Source: Aureococcus anophagefferens
Lineage: Eukaryota; Sar; Pelagophyceae; Pelagomonadales; Pelagomonadaceae
Direction of reading: 5' to 3'
Assembly: GCF_000186865.1 (NCBI RefSeq)
Contig: NW_008705566.1
Span: 611,807 to 675,806 of the forward strand
DNA: 64,000 nt
The notes beneath the pieces are model-generated. The model was given only the letters and a program-made list of their open reading frames with translations, did not search any database and had not been told where the DNA came from. Made by a program: the position numbers and the translations under genes. Positions 38,742 to 48,393 of the stretch are shown here, piece after piece. The stretch's first letter is position 1. Every line of letters starts with the position of its first letter.

Positions 38742-40221
38742 ATGGGCGAGCGCAAGGTGCTCAACCGCTACTTCCCGCCGGACTTCGACCCGCTGCTGGT
38801 GCCGCGGCGCAAGTGGGACCCCTACAAGCAGGTCGAGGTGCGCATGATGATCCCCTTCTCGCTGCAGTGCGTCAAGTGCGGCGAGTACATGTACCGAGGC
38901 GCGCGCCGGCGCCCGACGACGCGACTTCGACGTCTCCTGAGAGAGGGGCGGGTGTCCGTCCGCGGCGCCGAGAGACAGAGACCGATTCCGCGCGAGCATC
39001 GAGGGTGCGCGGCGTGGGGGGGGACGCGCGCGCCGTCGTCGCGGGGACGTCTTCGAGGCTCGTCTCGGGCGGCGGGAGGCGTCGCCTGCGCGCTACGCTC
39101 CTGCGGCGGAACTCCCCCGAACGAGCCGCGGAAAGAGTGAGCGAGACGATCCGCGCGTCGGAACTCCCGCCCCGACTAAAGAGAGAGGATCCGCGCGTCG
39201 CTCACCCGAAAAAAACCTCAGGCAAAAAGTTCAACAGCCGCAAGGAGGACGTCGTCGGCGACACGTACCTCGGCATCCGCAAGTACCGCTTCTACATCAA
39301 GTGCTGCGTCTGCAGCAACGAGATCGCGTTCAAGACGGACCCGCAGAACCAGGACTACGTCTGCGAGAGCGGCGCGACGCGCAACTTCGAGAGCTGGCGC
39401 CAGCAGGACGACAAGGAGAAGGAGTTCGAGGACGAGCAGAAGGAGTCGAACGAGCAGCGCGGCGCGGCGCGGCACTCGTGATTGTTCCGCGACGGCGCGG
39501 GGCGAGGGGGATCGGAGCGAGCGCGCGAGAGAGCGCGAAAACGAGGGGGATCGGAGCGAGCGCGCAACACACGTCAGCTGGGAGAGCAGAGCCCCCGGAC
39601 GAGCCGCGGTAGCTTATCCCGCCCTTCGCACACAAAGGCTCCCACCCGTTGAAAACACGACACAAAAAAACTCACAGGAACGCCATGGCCGCCCTCGAGT
39701 CGCGGACCCTCGACTCGAAGATCGAGATGGACATCCTCGACGCGCTCGACGAGATCAAGGCCTACAACGAGCGCCACGAGCGCGTCGACCGCGCGGACCT
39801 CCGCGCGGACCTCGGCCGCGGCGGCGGCGAGGCGGACGCGGCCGCCGCGTCGGCCGCGGCGGACAAGTCGGAGCTCGAGGCCTTCCAGAAGGCGCAGCGC
39901 AAGGCCCGCGCGGCCACGTCGGCGCTGCCGCCGTCGTCGTCGGACGACGACGCGCGGAAACCGGCGGGGCCGGACGCGGCGGTTCGCGCGCAGAAACCGC
40001 CGCCCGCGCCGGACGCGGCGCTCGGCGCCGCGCTCCTCGCGGCGGGCCGCGAGCAGCCCGCGCCGCCGCCGCCGCCGCGCACGACCATCGTCAAGCGCCG
40101 GCTCGCCGCGCCCGCGGCGCCCCCGGCGAAGAAGGAGAAGCCCGCGGAGGAGAAGGCGCCGACGAACGCGCTCGGCGGCCTCCTCGGCGGCTACACGTCC
40201 TCCGCGAGCGGCTCGGACTAA
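38742..40221 (+). CDS. YJU2: Splicing factor YJU2 (CWC16/CCDC94 family), 311 aa, three exons
   Basis: Exons 38742-38898, 39222-39456 and 39678-40221 sum to 936 nt (312 codons). Both introns are GC-AG and unusually long for this window (323 and 221 nt). The protein begins MGERKVLNRYFPPDFDP and has the family's zinc-binding core: CVKCGEYMYRG + KKFNSRK across intron 1, then RFYIKCCVCSNEIAFKTDP, YVCESGATRNFESWR, and across intron 2 AMAALESRTLDSKIEMDIL. YJU2 acts at the first catalytic step of splicing in the Prp19-associated spliceosome. The C-terminus is Ala/Pro-rich and ends GGLLGGYTSSASGSD. The start is preceded by an A/C-rich leader. Confidence 0.92.
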
Positions 40222-40296
40222 CTTCGTACGTCGCAGCGCGACGTTGTGGTAGCGGCGACTCCGAGTCGGGAAGAAACCCTTACGTTGGGCACTTTT

Positions 40297-40349
40297 NCCN
40301 NNNNNNNNNNNNNNNNNNNNNNNNNNNNNNNNNNNNNNNNNNNNNNNNN
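40297..40349. other. Assembly gap
   Basis: N run with two readable bases near its left edge. It hides the start of the following gene. Confidence 0.98.
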
Positions 40350-41159
40350 CACGACGCCGACGACGGCACGGGCCACGAGTGGGCGCATCGCATCCCGCTC
40401 GCCGCCCGCGCCATCGCGGACCTCGACTGCGACATCGTCCTGCTCCAGGAACCGAGCCCGCCCTGCGCGCGCGAGCTCGAGGCGGCGCTCGGCGGCGCGT
40501 ACCGCGTCGCGACGACGGCCTGCGACCCGCGCGCCGGCGCCGGCCGCGGCCAGGCGCACGACGGCAACGGCTTCGCGTGGCGACCCGACCGCGTCGCCCT
40601 CGTCGGCGACCTCGAGACCCTGTGGCTCTCGGAGACGACGCGCGCGCCGGCGCCGGGCGAGGCCCCGCCCTGGGACGCGTCGCCCTACGCGCGGACGGCC
40701 GTATCGGCGCGGTTCCGCGCGCGCGGCCGCGAGCTCTTCTGCGTCTCCGCGCACTTCGACCACGCGGGCGTCGTTGCGCGCCGCGCATCCGCCCGCCTCG
40801 TCATGGACCTCGCGGCCAAGGCGGAGGCCGACGTCGCGATCGTCGGCGGCGACTTCAACACGTTCGCGGACGCGGACGTCTACGGCGCGCTGGCGGCGGC
40901 GGGCGCGCCGCGATTCTCCGACGTGAGAGACGCCGCCGCCGCGGTCTACGACTTCGGCGTCGGCGACGCGTCCTGGCGGGGCTGGCCGGGCGGCCCGTTC
41001 TGCCGCGACGCGCTCCTCGCGAGGCACGGCCCCGGCGGGAGCCGCTTCGACCACCTCTTCGTCGACGCGCCCGTCGCGTGGACGGGCGTCGTCGAGGCGG
41101 ACGCGTGGCGCGACGCGTCGGACCACGCCCCGATCGTCGCGGAGATTTTACTAGCGTAG
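40350..41159 (+). CDS. Endonuclease/exonuclease/phosphatase (EEP) fold protein, N-terminus in gap
   Basis: The frame is open from the N gap to TAG at 41157-41159, about 269 codons. Family signatures in order: LDCDIVLLQEPS (catalytic Glu), FCVSAHFDH, VAIVGGDFNTF (Asp/Asn), SRFDHLFVD and ASDHAPIVAEI (Asp-His pair). This covers AP endonuclease-, CCR4-, sphingomyelinase- and 2'-phosphodiesterase-type enzymes; I cannot choose among them. It is convergent with the next gene with a single base between stop codons. Confidence 0.75.
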   Translation, partial: HDADDGTGHEWAHRIPLAARAIADLDCDIVLLQEPSPPCARELEAALGGAYRVATTACDPRAGAGRGQAHDGNGFAWRPDRVALVGDLETLWLSETTRAPAPGEAPPWDASPYARTAVSARFRARGRELFCVSAHFDHAGVVARRASARLVMDLAAKAEADVAIVGGDFNTFADADVYGALAAAGAPRFSDVRDAAAAVYDFGVGDASWRGWPGGPFCRDALLARHGPGGSRFDHLFVDAPVAWTGVVEADAWRDASDHAPIVAEILLA

Positions 41160-41160
41160 C

Positions 41161-41770
41161 TCAAGCGTCGGCGGATCGCATGCGCCGGTGCGCGGCGTAG
41201 ACCTGCGCGGGTCGTTCTCGTCGCCGCGCGGCGCGCCGAGACGCCGGGGAAAGACCTCGCGCTCGCGCTGGTCCTTGGCCGCCTGCGTCTGCGTGCTGAG
41301 GAAGCTGAGCATCTCGCGCTCCGCGGCCTGCGAAGGATCCGGAGGCTCGCGGAAGGTCGTAGCGCCGCCCCCGCTTCTTCGTTGTACGCACCTCCTCCTC
41401 GAGGCGCTGGCGCTCCTTCTCCGTCACGGGATCGACCGCGGGCGGGGCCGGCGCCGCGGCCGCGGGCTCCGCGGCGGCGGGCGCGGCGGGCGCGGGCTCC
41501 GGCGCGTCGTCCTCCTTCTCCTTGACGCGCAGGAACTTCTCCAGCTCCATCCAGAGCTTCTCGTTCTCGGCCTCCGCCGCCGCGAGCTTCTCCTCGAGCA
41601 GGGCGCTGTGCCTACGATGATGCCGCTGCGCTTCCTCTCGGATGCTGCCGCGCTGGGGGTGCGTGCTCCTCGGCCTTGCGCATGAGGTACGACTCCGTCG
41701 GCGTGAGGCGGTCGGCGCTCATGCGCTGGTGCAGGTCGTTCTCGATGGCGACCTCGTCGTGGGCGGCCAT
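41161..41770 (-). CDS. Small coiled-coil protein, 145 aa, four exons
   Basis: Exons 41770-41667, 41611-41392, 41327-41256 and 41202-41161 total 438 nt. Introns are 55 (GC-AG), 64 (GTGCGT donor) and 53 nt (GT-AG). The spliced protein reads MRKAEEHSALLEEKLAAAEA across intron 1 and RLEEEAAEREMLSFLSTQTQ across intron 2, an uninterrupted coiled coil with an Ala/Pro linker in the middle. It ends VYAAHRRMRSADA. No orthologue recognised. A further possible upstream segment (SEFKELFEPSIERLPEVVYR, near 41860-41790) is in another frame and is not included. Confidence 0.6.
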
Positions 41771-41919
41771 CGTCGGCGGGCTGCGGCGGCGGGGCGCGGT
41801 AGACCACTTCGGGCAGCCTCTCGATCGACGGCTCGAACAGCTCCTTGAACTCGCTAGCCCGCAAGTGTGCGACGCAAGCGAGTCACGACACATCTCCCGG
41901 CGACAACAACGATTGCAAA

Positions 41920-43725
41920 ATGTCGGTCTCTCCCGCGACGATGGACATGCCGTTGGCGGACATCATGAAGGGCGTGCCGGCGGCGGCGGGCTTCAAGGGC
42001 ATGTCGTCCGCCGCCCAGACGAAGAAGACGCGCATCATCTGCACGCTCGGCCCGGCCTGCTGGTACGTCACGCGCCACGCGTTTTCCATCCGTTTCACCC
42101 GGAGAACTATAGGTCCGTGGAGATGCTCGGCGTGCTCCTCGACGAGGGCATGAACGTCGCGCGCCTCAACTTCAGCCACGGCGACCACCCGACGCACGCG
42201 CGGACGATCGGCCGCCTCAAGGAGGCGCTCGCGCTCCGGCCCGGCGTGCACTGCGCGATCATGCTCGACACGAAGGGCCCCGAGATCCGCACGGGCTTCT
42301 TCGCGCCGCCCTACGCCGACGGCAAGATCGAGCTCAAGGCCGGGGCGCCCCTCACGCTCACGACGGACTACGACTACAAGTCCGACGGCACGAAGCTCGC
42401 GTGCGCGTCCAGGGCAGGAAACGAGTGCTTCAATTTTGCTTCAACATGAGTGTTCCGCGCGCGCGCGTGCCGGAAAAAGCATCCACGCGTCGAGAGCGCT
42501 CCGAGAGATGATCGCTCGTCCCCTCCACACTCTCTTCCTGCCCAGGTGCACGTACGGCAAGCTCCCCCAGTCCGTGGCCCCGGGCAACCAGATCCTCATC
42601 GCCGACGGGTCCCTCGTCCTCGAGGTGAAGCAGGTCCTGTCGGCGACGGAGGTCGCGTGCGTCGTCATGAACGACTGCGCGATCGGCGAGCGCAAGAACA
42701 TGAACCTCCCCGGCGTCGTCGTCGAGCTGCCCGTGCTCCAGGACAAGGACACGAAGGACCTGGTGGAGTTCGCCTGCCCCCAGGGCGTCGACTTCGTCGC
42801 CGTGTCCTTCGTGCAGTCCGCGGCGGACGTGCAGACGGTCCGCGCGGTCCTCGACGGCGCGGGCGGCAAGGCGATCAAGATCATCTCGAAGATCGAGAAC
42901 CAGGAGGGCCTCGCCAATTTCGAGGGCATCGTCGCCGCGACGGACGCCGTCATGGTCGCCCGCGGCGACCTGGGCATGGAGATCCCGCCGGAGCGCGTCT
43001 TCGTCGAGCAGAAGATGATGATCGACAGTTGCGGCGCGGCCGGCAAGCCCGTCATCGTCGCGACGCAGATGCTGGAGTCGATGTGCGGCAACCCGCGGCC
43101 GACGCGCGCGGAGTGCTCCGACGTCGCCAACGCCGTCCTCGACGGCGCCGACGCCGTCATGCTCTCCGGCGAGACCGCCGGCGGCAAGTTCCCGCGCGAG
43201 GCCGTCGCGATCATGGCGCGGACGTGCGTCGAGGCCGAGAAGCAGGTCGACGTCGCCGCGGCCTACCTGCGGGCCCACGCCCACCTCAAGCGCGGCGCCT
43301 CCGGCGCCACCGTCGTCGAGTCGACGGTCGCCGCGGCGACGCAGGCCGCGCGCGACGCGGGCGCCAAGGCCGTCGTCGTCATCGCGCAGACCGGCGCGAC
43401 GGCGCAGCTCTTCGCCAAGTACAAGTGCGCCATCCCGCTCGTCGTCGTCACGGCCCACGCCCACGTCGCCCGCCAGAGCCAGGCCCTCATCCCGGGCTGC
43501 CAGGCGCTCCACACGCCCGCGCTCACGAACTACGGCTACGACGCGTCCGGCGACGACGAGGCCGCCATGGTCCTCGAGGGCGCCAAGTGCGCCTTCGCGC
43601 TGGGCCACCTCGACCACGTCGACGACATCGTCTGCGCCGTCCACTCCTACAAGGTCGGCGTCACCAAGAACATCGCCATGCGCTTCTTCTACGCGGGCGC
43701 CGCGCTCTCCGCGCCGCGCCTCTAG
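41920..43725 (+). CDS. PK: Pyruvate kinase, 536 aa, three exons
   Basis: Exons 41920-42062, 42113-42400 and 42546-43725 sum to 1611 nt (537 codons). Intron 1 is a 50-nt GT-AG intron; intron 2 is introner A4. The enzyme transfers phosphate from phosphoenolpyruvate to ADP, the last step of glycolysis. Visible hallmarks: TRIICTLGPAC, MNVARLNFSHG, MLDTKGPEIRTG, the active-site signature IKIISKIENQEGL (catalytic Lys), ARGDLGMEIP, ATQMLESM, and DAVMLSGETAGGKFP. The length is typical. The N-terminus lacks an obvious targeting peptide, so it is probably cytosolic. The junction at the introner reads TKLACTYGKLP. Confidence 0.95.
42411..42545 (-). mobile_element. Introner element A4 (135 bp, internally deleted), reverse orientation, intron of pyruvate kinase
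   Basis: Ends AGGGCAGGAAACGAG and CTTCCTGCCCAG; flanks GTGCGCGT (42401-42408) / GTGCACGT (42546-42553), 7 of 8. About 55 bp of the family A interior is missing. Its orientation relative to the gene is opposite to A1, A2, A3 and A5. Intron 42401-42545 (145 nt), GT-AG. Confidence 0.9.
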
Positions 43726-43881
43726 GCGTGACACCGACGAGCCGCCGCCGCCTCGGGACCGACGAGCCGCCGCCATACCAAGAGAATCGCATCCCCTCGC
43801 ACAAGTCCCCCTAAAACATTCGACGATGAAATTGTTCCCCCCGAACGCCGAGAGTCTCGGCGAGACGCGGGTCCGCAGATA

Positions 43882-43948
43882 GCATATCCCACCGGCGGGA
43901 TATGCGAAACCATGCTCACAAATCCCGCCCGGGCCGGCGGGATATGCT
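43882..43948. repeat. Palindromic GCATATCCC..GGGATATGC motif and its repeat
   Basis: GCATATCCC-ACCGGC-GGGATATGC (43882-43905) is a near-perfect hairpin, and CCGGCGGGATATGC recurs at about 43935-43948. It lies between the convergent 3' ends of pyruvate kinase and the IQ-RCC1 gene, a plausible transcription-end structure. Confidence 0.65.
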
Positions 43949-43953
43949 CAACG

Positions 43954-44043
43954 CCGCTTCAAGTGAACTTAAAGCCCGTAGCGCGGGAGCCGCACGGTCC
44001 GCTTCAAGTCAACTTAAAGCCCGTAGCGCAGGAGCCGCACGGT
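43954..44043. repeat. 45-bp tandem duplication covering the IQ-RCC1 stop codon
   Basis: 43954-43998 and 43999-44043 are two adjacent 45-bp copies with few differences. The right copy contains the last codons and stop (TTA at 44014-44016) of the minus-strand gene; the left copy is an extra 3' tail. Confidence 0.9.
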
Positions 44044-47000
44044 CTCGGACGCGGACGGCAGCGCGCCGAGGGGCGCGGCGGCCGGGTAGCGCTTCGCGAC
44101 GCTGCGGAGCCGCTCCTGGGTCTGGGCCTCGGCGCCCGCGGCGACGGCGCGCGTCGCGTGGTCGAGGGCGACGTGGTGGAAGTGCGTGTGGTGCGTCGAC
44201 TTGCGCGACCGCGCGCGCGCGCTCCGCTCCGACTCGGGCGACGCGCCCCGCGGCGACCCGCGGTCGACCGATGGCGTCGCCGCGGCGGGCGGCCGCTCCA
44301 TCTCCGCGAGGCGCGCGGACCGCGCGCGCGCGAGGTCCGCGTAGGACGCCAGGTGGTCGTCGTCGCCCCGGCGGGGCGCGCGCGACCGGCCCCGGAGCAG
44401 GTCCACGGCGACGATGGACAGCGTCTTCGAGAAGCACGCGGAGACGTCGCGCGCGGGCGGCAACGGGTCCGTGCCGTGCTCGACGTGGGCGCCCTCCTTC
44501 GAGAAGGCGAGGCACACCAGGCCCGGCGCGTTCGTCCGGCCGCGGTGCGTGTCGCGGAGCTCCGGGCCGCGCTCCTTGTCGAAGCGCGCGGCCTCCTCGA
44601 GGCACGGCAGGCTCCGCGGCGCCTCGCCCCAGGCCCAGGCCCGCCCGTGCTGGTCGACGCAGGCCGACGACCGCCAGCCCGCGGCGATCTTCTCGACGAC
44701 GACGCGGCCGCCGCTCCGCGGGAACCGGACGCGCGCGAGGCCGCCCCGCGGGCCCAGCCGCTCCGCGGAGACGCCGAGCTGGCCGCTCGCGTCGTCGCCC
44801 CAGGCGTGCAACGCCCCGTGCTTGTCGAGGGCGAGCGCGTGGTGGCCGCCGCATTTCACGTCGACGACGTGGTCGAGGCCCGGCACCTTGCGCGGCGCGT
44901 AGAGCGCCTTGTGGGACCTGGGCGGGACAAAGAGTGATTCGACGTCGCTTCAACGTGAGTGTTCCGCGCGCGCGCGTTCCGGAAAAGCATCCGAGACCGC
45001 TCCGAGAGATGATCGCTCGTCCAAAAATCAGCCAAAGCGAGTGGAAACCGGCCGAGATAGAAGTCGCGCCCTTTTCCCGCCCCGCGCGGCACGCCGTCGT
45101 CGCGGGGCCGAGCTCGCCGCGGCGGTTCGAGCCCCAGGTCCAGACGCGGCCGTCGACGGCGAGGGCGACGCTGTGGCGCCAGCCCACGGCGACCGCGCGG
45201 AGGCCGACGCCGCCCAAGCCGTCGACGCGCGTCGGCTCGGAGACGGGGCGGTGCGCGGGGCCGAGCCCGAGCACGCCGTCGTCCTGGGCGCCCCAGGTCT
45301 CCAGCGCGGCGAGGCCGGGCTCGCCCACGAGCGCGCAGGTCCACTTGCCGCCGCAGTGCACGGCGAGCGCGCGCGGCCCGGAGTCGAAGCGCGGCACGGG
45401 TGTCGGCTCCGCGCGGTCGTCAAAGTCGCCGAGGCCCAGCGCGCCCTTGCCGTTGTCGCCCCAGGCGAAGACGCGCCGGTTCGCGTCGAGGCAGACGGCG
45501 TGGGCGTCGCCCGCGGCCACCGCGAGGACGGGCACGCCGCCGGGCGCGCCCATGTCGAGCCGCGGCGCGCCGCCGCCCCATTTGACGAGGTCGCCGTCGC
45601 CGTCGACGACGTAGGTCTCCTCGTCGCCGAGGGCCACGGAGACGACCCCCCGCTCGCGCAGCGTCTCCCCCCACTCGTAGGTCCAGCCGTCCGCGTAGTC
45701 CTCGCTCACGTCCTGGGCGACGTCGACGTCGACGACGAAGCCGCCCCGGAGCCGCCGCGCGGCCGCCCCCGGCGCCTCCCGGAGCGCCGACGCCTGGAGC
45801 CGCTCGAGCTGCACGGCCTCCCGCCCGCGGAACGTGCGCGTGCGCCACTGGACGCGGCTCAGCTCGTCGAGCGTCGCCAGCGCCGCGGACGCGTTGCGGA
45901 AGCGGCCCGCGCGCGCGACGCGCTGCAGGAGGTGCGCGGACCGCAGGGCCTTGCGGAAGTAGCGCCGCGACCGCGCGCCGCGCCACCAGGTGCAGACGGC
46001 GAGCGCGCCGCCGCGCGCGGCGAGGAAGTCGCGCCGCCCGAGGATGCCGAGCCACTTCCGCTGCGCGCCGACGATCAGCCGCCCCGCGGCCCAGAGCCGC
46101 CGCCGCTGCTGGAGCGTGCCCGCGACGCGCAGCGCCATGACGCCGAAGCACCGCTCGTGCCAGCCGCGGAAGATGCGCTGGCCGTCGCGCGCCGCGAGCT
46201 CGTCCTTGAGGCGCTCGTACGCCTTCACGGCGTCCTCGCGCGCGGCCGCGCGCTTCTCCCGGACCCTGCCCAGGGCGACGACGGCGCCGCGGCGCGCGAG
46301 GAAGGCGCGCGACGCCACGCGCAGCTTCTCGAGGCGCCGCTTGAGCTTCTTGGCGCGCTTGCGGGCCCGCGCGCCCCGGAAGCGGCGCTGGCACCACGCG
46401 GCGACGCGCTTCTTGCGGACGACGCGCTGCCACTGGACCTTGACCGTCGACGCGCGCGTCAGCAGGAGGCCGGCCTCCCGGAACTGCTCGGCGACGCGGA
46501 TGGCGTGGACGCGCTGGAAGCAGGCCTGGCTCGCGCGCGCGATCGTCCGCGCGGCCGCGAGCTTCCGCCGGTGCGGCCTGTGTCGAAATCAAATATGCAA
46601 CACGACTTCAATGTGAGCGTATGCGACCGTTTCGACGCGAGATCTTCTGTCGTGCTTCGAGAACTCGACGAGAGCAATCGATCCGTCCAAAAATCAGCCG
46701 AATCGACGTCGATTTGGCCGAGATAGAGAGTTCTGAAGTTTGGTTGGGATAACCCAGCTCACTGTTTGATTTCCACACAGGGTGCGGCCGGCGCCGGATC
46801 GCCGCCGCGACGGCCACCTGGGCCGCGCGCGCCGCCGCGCGCTTGCGCTCGAGGCAGGCGTCCCAGACGGCGACGTCGGACCGGTGGCAGCCGACGCGCG
46901 TCTCGCCGAGGCGCAGCCGCGACGCGTTGGGACCGTAGGGCTTCATGAGGCCCTCGTCGAGGCCCTCGGCCTCCGCGGCCGCGACGTCGACGACGAAGGC

Positions 47001-47372
47001 CGCCGGCGCGCTCCGCCGCAGGGCGCCGCTCGTGCGGGACGACGCCCGCGCCGACCGGCGCGCGCCCGGGGACGCGGATCGCCGGGCCTTGCCGCCCGCG
47101 GGCCCGCCGCCGCCGCCGCCGCGGCCGACGACGCGCCAGAGCGCCACGACCAGCAACTCCGCCAGCCGCCGGTACGGCACGGGCCGCACGCCCAGACTGT
47201 CAAAGTCGTTGAGCGCCTGCCGCAGCTTCGCCTCCTCCGCCGGCAGGCAGTCGACGTAGCGATCGAAGAAGCGCACGTAGTCCATCTCGACCCACTTGGC
47301 GTCGTCGGCGGCGGCCGCCGGCAAGGGGGGCATGCTGGACGCGCGCAGCAGCGGCCGCGAGTCGCGCGACAT
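44014..47372 (-). CDS. IQ-repeat / RCC1-repeat protein, 990 aa, three exons
   Basis: Exons 47372-46789, 46577-45093 and 44917-44014 sum to 2973 nt (991 codons). Introns are introner B4 (GC-AG, 211 nt) and A5 (GT-AG, 175 nt). Residues 1-190 are unique (WVEMDYVRFFDRYVDCLPAE). Residues about 195-400 are a basic helical array with Trp/Arg pairs (VQWQRVVRKKRVAAWCQRRF, RIFRGWHERCFG) resembling IQ repeats. From about 450 come RCC1-type blades: VFAWGDNGKGALGLGD, WGAQDDGVLGLGP, VWTWGSNRRGELGP, LHAWGDDASGQLGVS, AWAWGEAPRSL. The junction at A5 falls inside a blade and reads ELGPATTASHKALYAP. RCC1 propellers serve in exchange-factor or scaffold roles; with IQ repeats a cytoskeletal or flagellar scaffold is my inference. 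Confidence 0.8.
44918..45084 (-). mobile_element. Introner element A5 (about 167 bp), intron of IQ-RCC1 gene
   Basis: Family A interior with a variant terminus: sense ends CGGGGCGGGAAAAGGG and CTTTGTCCCGCCCAG. Target duplication is worn: GTGCCGCG / GTCCCACA, 5 of 8. Intron 45092 to 44918, GT-AG, phase 2. Internal deletion of about 20 bp relative to A1. Confidence 0.85.
46578..46780 (+). mobile_element. Introner element B4 (203 bp), intron of IQ-RCC1 gene, antisense to the gene
   Basis: Ends CTGTGTCGAAATCAAA and TTTGATTTCCACACAG, perfect 8-bp duplication GGTGCGGC (46570-46577, 46781-46788). In gene sense the intron runs 46788 to 46578 (211 nt) with a GC donor from the duplication and CAG from the element. 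The junction reads AIRRRPHRRKL. Confidence 0.94.
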
Positions 47373-47545
47373 CGCGCGGCGGTCGCGTGGCCGTCGCTCG
47401 CGGCTAGTGAGAAACTGTGGCTGCCATCGCGCGCGCAATCGACCTTGATGAGACAAAGCGCGCCGTTGCCGGCGGATCGGCGGGTCGACCGTGACTCCGA
47501 GGCCTCGATCGCGAGTCGCGCGCGCGCGAGACAAGACACGGGCCG

Positions 47546-48393
47546 TTACCCCGTCGCCTCGAGCGGGGAGGCCTGCTCGTAGGACTGGGCCGGCATCTGG
47601 AAGTAGGCCGCCGGCGGCGCCCGCCGCGTCTCCTGGGAGAAGGTGACGCTCTTCCGCGGCGGCAGCGCCGTCTTCCGCCGCGCGTTCTGGACCGCGTCGT
47701 TGAGCTTGCGGTCGCTCTCGCGCCGCTCGCGGGCGTCGCTGAGCTCCTCGGACCGCCGCCGGTAGCGCGCGTCCCAGTCCTCGTCGAAGGACCGCCGCGA
47801 GACCGCGATGGGCGGCGACGTCTCGCGCGACGTCTCGCTGGGCCGCCGGCCCGGCGGCAGGCCCGCGGGCGGCGCGGGCCGCACGCGGGGCAGCACGCGG
47901 ATGCAGGGTAGCGTCGACGCGTTCGACGGCGGCGGCGACGGCGGCCGGAGCGCGCGGACGAGGTCGGCCTTCTCGAAGCAGCGGCTGATGTCGACCTTGC
48001 GCTCCCGGGCGACGCGCTTCAGCTGGGAGATGCTCAGCTCCGCGAGGCCGTCGGCCTGCGACTGCCGCTCGCGGCTCGGCGCCGGCGCGGACGCGTAGCT
48101 CGACGACGAGCCGCTCGTCCCGAAGACGGGGAGGTGCTTCTCCGGCGACGCGATGGGCGGCGCCGTCGTGTGCTCCTTGAGCCCCGCGCCGCGCAGCGCC
48201 TGGATGATGTCCTCCTTCTCGAAGCACCCGCGAATGTTCACCTACGGGTGGGGGGCGGTCGGCGGGGGCAGCCTTCCGGAAAGGCGGGCAGCCTCTTTTC
48301 GAGGGGGCGCCGGGGACGCACGCCATGGGTGCCGGCGATGGACTTGAGCTTCCGCACGGACAGCTTGTCGAAGCTATAGGCGGCCGAGGCCAT
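47546..48393 (-). CDS. Protein with two SAP-like motifs, 255 aa, two exons
   Basis: Exon 1 is 48393-48322 (24 codons) and exon 2 is 48241-47546; the 80-nt intron has a GTGCGT donor. Two copies of the same helical unit are visible: DKLSVRKLKSIAGTHG + VNIRGCFEKEDIIQAL across the intron, and AELSISQLKRVARERKVDIS + RCFEKADLVRAL. This is the SAP-like 'xxLKxxxxxxGVxxxxCxEKxDL' pattern seen in several stramenopile ubiquitin-ligase and chaperone-like proteins. The remainder is Pro/Ser/Arg-rich with KSVTFSQETRR. Role unknown. An in-frame ATG at about 48480 would add 29 residues. Confidence 0.6.

Noticed and set aside
41790..41864. Upstream exon (SEFKELFEPSIERLPEVV) for the small coiled-coil gene
   Set aside because: It looks protein-like but is in another frame and I could find no splice pair linking it to the ATG at 41770. 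Left out of the model.
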